Shown: one piece after another, positions 1 through 6,312 of the stretch | Numbering within the stretch: the stretch's first letter is position 1 | How the letters are laid out: the number at the start of each line of letters is the position of its first letter | NCBI GenBank assembly: GCA_030673265.1 | Contig: DAOVJK010000087.1 | Span: 1 to 10,158, forward strand | Direction of reading: 5' to 3' | DNA from: Pseudomonadota bacterium | Lineage (GTDB): Bacteria; Desulfobacterota; Desulfobulbia; Desulfobulbales; JAGXFP01 | DNA: 10,158 bases | Translations under genes and position numbers: made by a program | Notes under the pieces: model-generated | Databases searched by the model: none | Told to the model about the DNA's origin: nothing | The model's input: only the letters and a program-made list of their open reading frames with translations

Positions 1-1056
1 CAACAGACTGACCATGCCGATGGCCGCGAAAGTAGCAGGATCAAGCCCCATGATCTGGCCGTAGAAATTACCGGCGGCGGTCCCGACAAAAAAGATCGGC
101 GTTACCACCCCGCCGCTGCCGCCAAATGAAAGGGTAACACTGGTAAAGACCACCTTACCAATTATATCCCACCATTCGGCCAGCCCCCCTCCCAGAAAAC
201 CTTCGATCTTGTCCAGCCCCAGCCCAAGATAACTGGTCGAGGTCGATGCGGTCATAATGACCAGAAACAGCCCGCCAATCACAGCCTTGGCCGGTGTCCG
301 GAAAGGGATGAGATCGGCAATCCTGCTGGCATATTTCATAATCTCGATAAGAAATAGCGCACAGACTCCGAAAAAAATTCCGGCCAGCATTACTTTCAGG
401 AAAAAAAGTTCCGAAAATTCCGGCACAAAATCAATTATATGATAGAAATAAGTGGCGCCGAAATATGACGAAATCTGATAGCTCGTGACTCCGGCAATAA
501 AAGAAGGCAACAGGATATCGTACATGATCCCTCCGACAAAAAGGACCTCGATCCCGAAGATCGCCCCGGCAATTGGGGTGCCGAACACCGAAGCAAAGCC
601 GGCGCTGATCCCGCAGATCACCAACTTCTTGCGATCCGCAGGACTAAATCTAAGCAGATTGGCAAAGATCGATGCCAGGCCACCGCCAATCTGGGCGCAG
701 GGACCTTCCTTGCCGGCAGAACCACCACAAGCCAGAGTGATAATAGTGGTGAGTAATTTCACCGGGACCACCGCTGCTTTAATATAACCACCACGTTTAT
801 GGACCGCCTCAACAACCTTTTCGGTCCCGTGCCCCTCTGCCTCCGGCGCAAGTTTAGTTACAACAGCGCTCAAAAAAAACGCCACCGGCAACCACAGATA
901 ATAATAATTGAATTGGCCGGTGAAACAAATTGCCTTATCGAGGAGGAAGAGAAACAGAGTTGTAGACAGCCCTACCATGACGCCAACAATAGAAGCCAGC
1001 ACAAACCACTTTAAAATACTGACAAACAACACCGTTCCTTCGGTAATCCTGTGCAT
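1..1056 (-). CDS. ClC-family chloride channel/transporter (3' end missing)
   Basis: Integral inner-membrane anion channel or Cl-/H+ antiporter. The frame is open from an ATG at 1056 to the window edge, giving 352 residues; the C-terminal part, with the last pore helix and any CBS domains, lies outside. ClC signatures appear in order: GHGTEKVVEAVH (76-87), equivalent to the GSGIP region; GGSAGKEGP (111-119), with the gating glutamate E117; FGTPIAGAIFGIEV (158-171), the helix that ends at the inner glutamate of antiporters; and GGSGGVVTP (312-320), the GxFxP-type pore loop. Multiple hydrophobic helices fit the fold. At the position of the proton glutamate (E203 of E. coli ClC) there is V171, as in eukaryotic channel-type ClCs. 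An AGGAAAAGGG ribosome site lies just upstream of the ATG, which supports this start. The gene is divergent from the glycosylase gene. The family is certain; channel versus exchanger is not. Confidence 0.93.
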   Translation of the reverse strand, partial: MHRITEGTVLFVSILKWFVLASIVGVMVGLSTTLFLFLLDKAICFTGQFNYYYLWLPVAFFLSAVVTKLAPEAEGHGTEKVVEAVHKRGGYIKAAVVPVKLLTTIITLACGGSAGKEGPCAQIGGGLASIFANLLRFSPADRKKLVICGISAGFASVFGTPIAGAIFGIEVLFVGGIMYDILLPSFIAGVTSYQISSYFGATYFYHIIDFVPEFSELFFLKVMLAGIFFGVCALFLIEIMKYASRIADLIPFRTPAKAVIGGLFLVIMTASTSTSYLGLGLDKIEGFLGGGLAEWWDIIGKVVFTSVTLSFGGSGGVVTPIFFVGTAAGNFYGQIMGLDPATFAAIGMVSLL

Positions 1057-1224
1057 GGAAGCGGCCCTTTTCCTGACATACTTTAAATGATTATTTTCAC
1101 CTTACCATATGGAGAAAGAATTCAAAGTTTGATTTAAGCGGTTGAGGACAGCCATGAACAAAAAACAGTTTAACTGATACTATTATTGCGGCTCTGAAGA
1201 TTGCCGATTATTATCACATCTAAG
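1057..1224. promoter_or_regulatory. Divergent intergenic region (clc-like / udg)
   Basis: AT-rich spacer between two divergently transcribed genes, so it should hold promoters for both. I found no convincing -35/-10 pair on either strand. The stop codon TGA at 1195-1197 limits how far upstream the glycosylase gene can begin. Confidence 0.4.
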
Positions 1225-1998
1225 ATGATCAACCACGAAACCCAAAAACTGCTCAAAAAAGCCCGGGATATCCTGAGCTTTCAAAAAGATATGGGCGTTA
1301 CCGAGATAGCTCTTACCCCGGAGATCGATAAATTCCTGGGTCAGACAATTCCCAAACTGCCCCCTATGCCGATCAAACCGGCCAGACAGAGCAACCCCAA
1401 AAAAAGCACCCAAGTCGCGTCCCTGTTCTGTCCGGCCCCAGATTCGGCAAAAAAACTTCCGCTGCTAGAGATCTATCAAGAAATTGAAGGGTGCACAAAA
1501 TGCCCTTTACACAAAGAATGCAAAAAGATCGTGCCAGGTTGCGGCCCAGCCGAGGCCAAACTTTTTATCATCGAAGACCAACCGACAGCTGCCGAAGAAA
1601 AGAGCGGTTCGCCTTTTGCTGGAGAGGCAGGTGAGCTTTTCGCCAAAATGATGCAAGCCATCGGCCTGGAGCGCCAGGATATCTATTTAACCTCCATCGT
1701 CAAGTGCCGACCTGCAGCAGACAAACCCCCTAATTCTGATGATATTCGTACCTGTTTGACCTATCTGGCCAGGCAGATAGCTGCGGTTAACCCGGTAATC
1801 ATCTGTACCATGGGACCGCTGGCCGCCCAGGTTCTTACCGGCAACAACCAGTCCTTATTCCGATTCAGGGGCAAACTCCACGATTTCCACGGCACCCCTC
1901 TGCTACCATCATTTCACCCTCGCTTTTTGTTGAAAAACAGTGAGATGAAAAAAGGCAGTTGGGCGGACTTGCAACTCATTCAGAAAAAAATCTGTTGA
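1225..1998 (+). CDS. Family-4 uracil-DNA glycosylase (4Fe-4S type)
   Basis: Removes uracil from DNA as the first step of base-excision repair in the cytoplasm. The 257 residues carry the family-4 iron-sulfur ligand pattern: C90-x2-C93 (in GCTKCPLHKEC) and C161-x15-C177 (VKCRPA...IRTC). The core blocks SGSPFAGEAGELF (128-139), DIYLTSIVKCRP (152-163), ICTMGPLAAQVL (193-204) and SFHPRFLLKN (229-238) follow in family order, the last being the HPSxLLR-type motif. About 80 low-complexity residues precede the catalytic domain, so the protein is longer than typical 190-230 residue members. Motif 1, normally GEAPGxxED, reads IEDQPTAAEE here, so the active-site loop is unusual. The start is uncertain: ATG at 1225 is chosen over TTG at 1201, neither has a good ribosome site, and an in-frame TGA at 1195 rules out anything earlier. 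The 103-residue gene follows 15 nt downstream, suggesting co-transcription. Confidence 0.88.
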   Translation: MINHETQKLLKKARDILSFQKDMGVTEIALTPEIDKFLGQTIPKLPPMPIKPARQSNPKKSTQVASLFCPAPDSAKKLPLLEIYQEIEGCTKCPLHKECKKIVPGCGPAEAKLFIIEDQPTAAEEKSGSPFAGEAGELFAKMMQAIGLERQDIYLTSIVKCRPAADKPPNSDDIRTCLTYLARQIAAVNPVIICTMGPLAAQVLTGNNQSLFRFRGKLHDFHGTPLLPSFHPRFLLKNSEMKKGSWADLQLIQKKIC

Positions 1999-2013
1999 GC
2001 AACAAATGATCAA

Positions 2014-2325
2014 ATGACAAACTACCGATTACTAATGCACGGCCAGAATTTCCTGCTCAACAAGAACGGTAAAACTGCCCGATACGGGTTCTACCACAAT
2101 GTTTTCACCGAGGCTGAAAACCTCAAACAGGCGCAATTAATGGTGACCAGTAAAATATGGCACGATAAGGAGCTAAAGGAGATGACCCTTAACTCCAAAA
2201 AAAATCCCCCTAAAATAAGCCTCGCAACCTACTGGGAACTGGACAATTTAGACTACGCAGGCAAACACCTGACCACAGATCGCACCTTCTATCCGGAAAA
2301 GAAATGGTGGCAGTTCTGGAAATAA
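2014..2325 (+). CDS. Hypothetical protein, 103 aa, Trp-rich C-terminus
   Basis: I do not recognise the family. The product is soluble, without a signal peptide or membrane helix, and rich in lysine, asparagine and aromatic residues. The middle reads as a likely helix (TEAENLKQAQLMVTSKIW). The last residues, EKKWWQFWK, are a compact tryptophan-rich basic tail of the kind found at the ends of many small bacterial proteins. The ATG lies 15 nt after the glycosylase stop, with only a weak purine-rich stretch before it, so translation may depend on coupling to the upstream gene. Same-strand tight spacing suggests one transcript with the glycosylase gene, which is the only functional hint. It ends just before a small AT hairpin. 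Confidence 0.72.
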   Translation: MTNYRLLMHGQNFLLNKNGKTARYGFYHNVFTEAENLKQAQLMVTSKIWHDKELKEMTLNSKKNPPKISLATYWELDNLDYAGKHLTTDRTFYPEKKWWQFWK

Positions 2326-2349
2326 GCAAAACAACAGCCGGGATATAAA

Positions 2350-2372
2350 ATATAATCAAGATGTGATTATAT
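2350..2372. terminator. AT-rich hairpin between convergent genes, possible terminator
   Basis: A perfect 9-bp inverted repeat (2350-2358 with 2364-2372) around a 5-nt loop sits in the short gap between two converging genes, where a bidirectional terminator would be expected. The stem is almost all A/T and no clear T-run follows it, so termination strength is doubtful. Confidence 0.35.
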
Positions 2373-2386
2373 ATGTAAAGCAAGAA

Positions 2387-2722
2387 TCATTTGATGCTTG
2401 CCAAAAACTCTTCTCGTAATATTTTATTATTACCAGCTAAGACAAATTTACATTCTCCTTCGATAACAGCGTGAGTGCCTCGTAATACGTAAGAGGCTTT
2501 ATTATCATATGAAACGTTCATTTTCTGCCGACTAAAGGAAAGTGGTTGGTCTTCCGTGGCGTAAATAGAGAGATATGCCTTTTCAATTTCACCAGCCCCT
2601 ACCGGAGAACAGGTTATAATTGTGTAATGGCTGGTTTTAATTATAGTCGCACTTATTTCCGTACAACTCGCATTAGTAGCCACGCCAAAAATAACTACAA
2701 CCAAAAAAATGATACTTTTCAT
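2387..2722 (-). CDS. Small exported protein of unknown function, 111 aa
   Basis: The N-terminus MKSIIFLVVVIFGVATNASC is a typical signal peptide: one basic residue, about 13 hydrophobic residues, then a small-residue cleavage region. Cleavage after TNA or NAS would leave a roughly 92-residue periplasmic protein. C20 sits near the site, but the preceding residues do not form a standard lipobox, so a lipoprotein is unlikely. The mature part looks beta-rich, with alternating stretches (YTIITCSPV, KAYLSIYATED, ASYVLRGTHAVIEGECKFVL) and two more cysteines (C38, C91) that could form a disulfide. AGAGGA at 2730-2735, seven bases before the ATG, is a strong ribosome site that fixes the start. A candidate promoter lies at 2802-2830. 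I recognise no family. Confidence 0.75.
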   Translation of the reverse strand: MKSIIFLVVVIFGVATNASCTEISATIIKTSHYTIITCSPVGAGEIEKAYLSIYATEDQPLSFSRQKMNVSYDNKASYVLRGTHAVIEGECKFVLAGNNKILREEFLASIK

Positions 2723-2801
2723 AACTTTTTCCTCTTTGATTTAAGTTATTCATCGCGATAGCTCTAACCTCTCATAAAAAATCCTCTTCTCTTCAATATT
2801 C

Positions 2802-2830
2802 AGTATCCAATATTGTCAAAAAGCAATCAA
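2802..2830 (-). promoter_or_regulatory. Candidate sigma70 promoter for the small exported protein
   Basis: On the minus strand TTGATT (2825-2830) is followed after exactly 17 nt by GATACT (2802-2807), each matching four of six consensus bases. The predicted start near 2795 gives a leader of about 73 nt. A TTGACA (2814-2819) lies inside the spacer but lacks a well-placed -10. Confidence 0.4.
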
Positions 2831-2997
2831 TGGGGGTTACATGTAATATAATGGGGTAAAACCTTCATACTGCGTGAAACCCTAGTACTACAATGTTGCA
2901 GGTTCAACAGAAGACTAAGTTAAGATTGCGGCCATAAATCATCAGTCCGGCCAGATTCCTGGTTATTAATAGAGAAAAGAGGACCTCCTGTTTGTTC

Positions 2998-3081
2998 TTA
3001 AGTCCAAAATGTTCAGTGACAGAACAATAATCCAGTTCTCACTGAGTAAATGGAAATCAATATTCATGTCTTCGGACTTAA
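2998..3081 (+). promoter_or_regulatory. Structured leader of the rhodanese gene (nested inverted repeats)
   Basis: An outer perfect 8-bp repeat (TTAAGTCC 2998-3005 with GGACTTAA 3074-3081) encloses an inner hairpin: CAGTG 3014-3018 pairs with CACTG 3040-3044, and AGAAC 3021-3025 with GTTCT 3035-3039, with a 2-nt bulge and a 9-nt loop. The fold ends about 15 nt before the ribosome site. No known riboswitch class is recognised. Single repeats of this size can arise by chance in AT-rich DNA; the nesting is what stands out. Confidence 0.35.
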
Positions 3082-3096
3082 TAATAAAATGTTTTT

Positions 3097-3104
3097 AGAG
3101 GTGA
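3097..3104 (+). promoter_or_regulatory. Ribosome binding site selecting the TTG start at 3110
   Basis: GAGGTGAT, close to the full anti-Shine-Dalgarno complement, lies five bases before TTG at 3110. It outweighs the in-frame ATG codons at 3050 and 3089, which have no comparable site and would add residues ahead of the signal peptide. Confidence 0.7.
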
Positions 3105-3109
3105 TCTCT

Positions 3110-4432
3110 TTGAAAGTAAAACGTCAACACAGCTCATATCTTCATCTTCTGTTATTATTTGTCACATTTGTTTTTACGACAGTTATCGTTTGCCAACCGG
3201 CCCAGGCCACTGGCAATGAAGCGTCGGCCCCTGCCGAAACAAAAACCCTGACCTTAAAAGGCCAGTTTCTCGGCAGTTCTTATAAGGCGAAACTGATCTC
3301 CATCCAGATCGGTGAGCGGATCGACCTGATTTCCTATGATAGCAAAACAAGCGGTCTTGATGAGCTGGTGAAAGGAGCAAATATCGTCCTTCATTATCAA
3401 GCTGAAGGCGTCAAAAAAAGGGCTGTGGCTATTCTGCCCGAGTTAGTGGAAATTCCTGCCGGGGTTACAGAAATCCAGCCGACAGATCTTCAGAAAATCA
3501 TCTCCAATCCACCGAAAGACCATGGCTATCTGCTGATTGATTGCCGACCGGCCGAGTTTTATGCCGAATCCCACCTGCCAACTGCAGTTTCGATTCCCTG
3601 GAACGAATCAAAAAAGCGGAAGGCCGCCCTTTTACCGGAAGACGAGGAAACCCTGCTGATTTTTTACTGCCTTGGCTCTACCTGCCTGCTTGGTCCCAAC
3701 TCGGCAGCCCTGGCGGCAGAGGCCGGATATAAGAATATTAAGGTTTTACTGAGCGAATTGTCCGTATGGCAGGAGAATGGCGGGCAACTGTTTTCTAGTG
3801 ACAGTTATATTGTTAACAGCAATATAGTCCTTGTAGATCTGCGTGGCTCGGACGAAGCTGAAGCAGGCCACATCCCCGGAGCCGCGAATATCCCTTTTAC
3901 CGATCTGGAAGAAGCTGAATATGATTTCCCGGCGAAAAAATCTGCGCCGGTTGTGGTCTACGGCAATGACAATGACATAACAGCCTCTATAAGTGTCATC
4001 AAAGGTTGGGGTTTTCATCAGGTATCGATAGTCGAAGGTGGTTATGGCAGTTGGATCAAAAGAGGCAATCCCATCGAGACCGGCACTGCCCCATCATCTA
4101 TAAGATGGCAAAGACGATTAGGTGCAGGAGAAATTTCAATTGAGAAATTCAAAGAGGTCTTAGCGAACAATCCAGACGGGGTTATTATAATCGATGTCAG
4201 GACCAATGAAGAGGCCGCCAAGGGTAAGTTGATAAATTCAGTCCATATACCCTTGAATAAACTTGAGCTACGCCTTGCTGATATCCCCGAAGACAAAGAA
4301 ATTATCCTGCATTGCACCACGGGGGCCCGGGCAAGGATGGCCTATTCTTTTCTTAGCCAGCACAGGGCCAAGGTCAGCTTTCTACATGCCAGGATTACCT
4401 GCAAGAAGGAGAAATGCCGGATCAGGCCCTGA
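3110..4432 (+). CDS. Exported protein with three rhodanese-like domains
   Basis: About 440 residues. The N-terminus has a basic start, a hydrophobic run (LHLLLLFVTFVFTTVIV) and a QPAQATG cleavage region, so it is exported to the periplasm or anchored there. A short N-terminal domain (about 45-115, TLTLKGQFLG onward) precedes three rhodanese folds. Domain 1 (about 121-225) has LLIDCRPAEF and the active loop FYCLGSTCLLGP, with C187 and C192. Domain 2 (about 233-323) has VDLRGSDEAEAGHIPGA, but its loop reads VVYGNDNDI with no cysteine, so it should be catalytically dead. Domain 3 (about 341-430) has IIDVRTNEEA and a good loop, HCTTGARARMA, with C402. Rhodaneses carry sulfane sulfur as a cysteine persulfide. 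TTG at 3110 is preferred over ATG at 3050 because GAGGTGAT at 3097-3104 precedes it at ideal spacing and the signal peptide then begins correctly. Confidence 0.85.
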   Translation: MKVKRQHSSYLHLLLLFVTFVFTTVIVCQPAQATGNEASAPAETKTLTLKGQFLGSSYKAKLISIQIGERIDLISYDSKTSGLDELVKGANIVLHYQAEGVKKRAVAILPELVEIPAGVTEIQPTDLQKIISNPPKDHGYLLIDCRPAEFYAESHLPTAVSIPWNESKKRKAALLPEDEETLLIFYCLGSTCLLGPNSAALAAEAGYKNIKVLLSELSVWQENGGQLFSSDSYIVNSNIVLVDLRGSDEAEAGHIPGAANIPFTDLEEAEYDFPAKKSAPVVVYGNDNDITASISVIKGWGFHQVSIVEGGYGSWIKRGNPIETGTAPSSIRWQRRLGAGEISIEKFKEVLANNPDGVIIIDVRTNEEAAKGKLINSVHIPLNKLELRLADIPEDKEIILHCTTGARARMAYSFLSQHRAKVSFLHARITCKKEKCRIRP

Positions 4433-4547
4433 TCTTGTCCGTTTGAAACTTTCTCATTTTATCTGCGCGTTGACTAGTAAGCTTAATTCAATTGCTTATC
4501 CCCGAAAGAAAATCGGGATTAGATTGATGTTTATGTGCGAGGTATCA

Positions 4548-5000
4548 CTATCGGATAGATTTTTTGATGTTATCTCCTGTTATCTTTTGAACGGTTGACA
4601 ACTTTTCAATAAGGCTTAATGCCTCATCCGTAGCGACATCATATAAATCTAGAATATCCTTGCCGAAGTCATCACTTCTCAAAGCTTCAAATTTGAACAA
4701 CTGCATTTGATTGAGAAGATTGTTAAGTATATGGTGTGACGCAAATAAAGTTGATTTATAAATATGTAGTGCTTCAATTTGCTTTTCTTTGCTAATCATT
4801 TTCTGTGAATGGTAATCGGTAAAAAACCCGAATAAAATCACAAGAATAATTATGACCAACCTCATCCATAATTCATTGAAGTCACTAGGGATAAACTCAA
4901 ATTGTTCTTCCCCATAAAAAATATAGTGTATAGAAGAATCCGCAAACCAAAAGAAAACAGCCAAAATAATTCCGACAACCGAAAAGATACTAATTTTCAT
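4548..5000 (-). CDS. Two-helix membrane protein with a DHp-like helix, no kinase domain
   Basis: The 150-residue product has two transmembrane helices (about 4-22 and 47-61) enclosing a short periplasmic loop, then a cytoplasmic helical part. The segment KEKQIEALHIYKSTLFASHH-ILNNLLNQMQLFKFEA resembles the dimerisation/phosphotransfer helix of sensor histidine kinases: candidate histidines H89/H90 are followed by the NN pair, and a second helix (about 112-140) could complete a two-helix hairpin. No ATP-binding catalytic domain follows; the protein simply ends. It could be a phosphotransfer partner, a kinase modulator or a decoy dimerisation protein. No response regulator or kinase is visible nearby. 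A sigma70 promoter (5024-5052) lies just upstream. The gene converges with the rhodanese gene and sits in conspicuously AT-rich DNA. The membrane topology is clear; the DHp comparison is inference. Confidence 0.72.
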   Translation of the reverse strand: MKISIFSVVGIILAVFFWFADSSIHYIFYGEEQFEFIPSDFNELWMRLVIIILVILFGFFTDYHSQKMISKEKQIEALHIYKSTLFASHHILNNLLNQMQLFKFEALRSDDFGKDILDLYDVATDEALSLIEKLSTVQKITGDNIKKSIR

Positions 5001-5023
5001 ATTAATAACCTGAATAACTCCAT

Positions 5024-5052
5024 ATTATATTTAAGCACTTACGCCTTTCCAA
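5024..5052 (-). promoter_or_regulatory. sigma70 promoter for the two-helix membrane protein
   Basis: On the minus strand TTGGAA (5047-5052) and a perfect TATAAT (5024-5029) are separated by exactly 17 nt. The predicted start near 5017 leaves a leader of about 17 nt before the ATG at 5000, enough for the AGG ribosome site. This implies the gene is transcribed separately from the glycosyltransferase upstream. Confidence 0.65.
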
Positions 5053-5105
5053 CATAGCAATGATAAAGTGTAATCGGAAAATATTTTTAGCAGAGTTCCG
5101 AACCG

Positions 5106-5912
5106 TCAGCGGAGGGATTGGCGATGGGGCACCCTGGCAGTGCGGCATGTCTTACAATAAAGAATTAAACAGCGTATTTTCCCCTTTATTTTTTCCAGCA
5201 ATCCTGGGGCGTTGCCGACTCTGGGAGAGATTGATTGATTTATCCTAGACATGGCCCGGCTCAAATCAGGTTCTCTGCCATGCAGGATTTTAACCATGGC
5301 ATTGCCGACAAAATAGGGGTATGGCGTTCGGAGATTATATTCCGGCGTCAGGACTGCAAGGTTCAGGGAAGATTCGAAAAGGGCTTGCCGAAAGCTTGGT
5401 TGGTCGAGCACACGCCTTGTGTTGTCTTCCTTATGTATTCTTAACTTATCTTTGGCATAAAGCTTTGCCCATGCCTTGAAAGTGTTCAATACAGCCGCAT
5501 TTCTTTTGAAGAGAATAACACCGGCATTACCTTGAGGAAAGGCTTCATTGCACCCTGGAAAATCATCTTGACCATATCGGAAAGGCGCATGGCTGTAAGC
5601 CAGGTCAAAGCGATCCAGAAGCAGAGGTAGCTCGTATAAAGTTTGGATGACCAATGTATCGGTATCAAGAAACAGGGTCTTGTTAAATGGGGTTTGTGCC
5701 AGGGTTGCTATTCTGTCGAATGATGTATAGGTAGGCTCCGGGATAACAGTAATATGATTAAAGGGGTTGTTCTTCAAATGGGCCTGGTCGTCGAGAAAAA
5801 TTGCCGTCGGAATATCGGGCATCCTTTCTTTCACTGAACATGCAGAGCGTATGGCTTCGTCAATAAAATCCTTTCCTGTTGCCACATAGACTATTCCGAA
5901 CTCATCGGCCAT
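5106..5912 (-). CDS. GT-A fold glycosyltransferase (GT8-like)
   Basis: A 268-residue cytoplasmic enzyme expected to move a sugar from a nucleotide-sugar donor to a surface glycan or other acceptor; donor and acceptor cannot be told from sequence. The N-terminus GIVYVATGKDFIDEAIRSA is the nucleotide-binding strand-loop of GT-A enzymes. LFLDTDTLVI (80-89) contains the metal-binding DxD motif (D83, D85). QGNAGVILFKRN (127-138), LDQPSFRQALFES (169-181) and MVKILHGR (206-213) match the acceptor-side and late metal-ligand motifs of GT8-type transferases. The C-terminal 25 residues are basic and contain three cysteines, possibly a membrane- or partner-binding tail. GAAGGAG lies eight bases before the ATG at 5912, fixing the start. 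No other glycan gene adjoins it, so the pathway is unknown. Confidence 0.82.
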   Translation of the reverse strand: MADEFGIVYVATGKDFIDEAIRSACSVKERMPDIPTAIFLDDQAHLKNNPFNHITVIPEPTYTSFDRIATLAQTPFNKTLFLDTDTLVIQTLYELPLLLDRFDLAYSHAPFRYGQDDFPGCNEAFPQGNAGVILFKRNAAVLNTFKAWAKLYAKDKLRIHKEDNTRRVLDQPSFRQALFESSLNLAVLTPEYNLRTPYPYFVGNAMVKILHGREPDLSRAMSRINQSISPRVGNAPGLLEKIKGKIRCLILYCKTCRTARVPHRQSLR

Positions 5913-6312
5913 GAACTTGCTCCTTCAAAAGGCTATCCAACCATCATCAAGAAGAACATACTTGATGACTTTTCTTTGGCATTAATAATCACCAGAAGAC
6001 GTTAATTTTCCTGTTACCGGTTTTTTTAAGGTACAACAGAGCGAACGGGATATCAGGAAGATAAACCTGTATTGCCATTTGGATTAGCCGTTAACAACCA
6101 GCGGCGGTTTTTCAGTTCATTAACCATATATATTGTTCAAATAACAAGACATTTATAAAAATTACAAGAGCTGCTCATCCATATTAAGTAATCTTTTTAT
6201 GAATTGCCAAAAGGAGATTGGAGTGGTCAACTCGATACCAGCCCCCCCCCTCCTAAAAGATAGTAACCGCTTCGTTTTTTCCTCGCCGATAATACAACAA
6301 ATTTAGCTGTCA
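5913..6312. other. 400-bp non-coding spacer between kamA-like gene and glycosyltransferase
   Basis: No coding frame is supported. It holds the glycosyltransferase ribosome site, a perfect 8-bp hairpin (TCATCAAG 5944-5951 with CTTGATGA 5961-5968, 9-nt loop) in the glycosyltransferase leader, and a run of nine C at 6242-6250. I saw no convincing promoter for the glycosyltransferase and no clear intrinsic terminator for the upstream kamA-like gene. Confidence 0.6.
5944..5968 (-). repeat. 8-bp inverted repeat in the glycosyltransferase leader
   Basis: TCATCAAG and CTTGATGA form a perfect 8-bp stem with a 9-nt loop, ending 32 nt before the ATG and about 17 nt before the ribosome site. It could be an operator or an RNA hairpin in the leader. 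On the plus strand a loose T-rich stretch follows, so a weak terminator is another reading. Confidence 0.35.

Larger units (their letters stand above)
2723..3109. other. Long intergenic region upstream of two divergent genes
   Basis: No coding frame is supported here. It should carry promoters for the small exported protein (minus) and the rhodanese gene (plus). It holds the AGAGGA ribosome site of the former (2730-2735), a candidate minus promoter (2802-2830), a TATAAT hexamer on the plus strand at 2847-2852 without a convincing -35, and the nested inverted repeats of the rhodanese leader (2998-3081). Confidence 0.6.

Noticed and set aside
257..1090. Several plus-strand open frames of 60-100 codons across the left end
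   Set aside because: They are antisense to the ClC gene, whose motifs are all readable on the minus strand; the plus-strand products have no family features.
3010..3026. TGTTC-N7-GAACA as an SOS (LexA) box
   Set aside because: The half-sites have the wrong orientation and spacing for known LexA boxes; the bases are better explained as part of the leader hairpin.
4497..4518. CCCGA/TCGGG hairpin as terminator of the rhodanese gene
   Set aside because: The stem is only five base pairs and no T-run follows.
4263..4598. Plus-strand 111-codon frame overlapping the end of the rhodanese gene, read as a possible frameshifted extension
   Set aside because: The rhodanese frame stays family-like up to its stop (KVSFLHARITCKKEKC), so no frameshift is needed; the overlapping frame has no recognisable features.
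6086..6125. TTAACAACC...GGCGG stretch as a possible integron attC site
   Set aside because: It lacks paired R and L boxes and the long imperfect palindrome, and there is no integrase or cassette structure.
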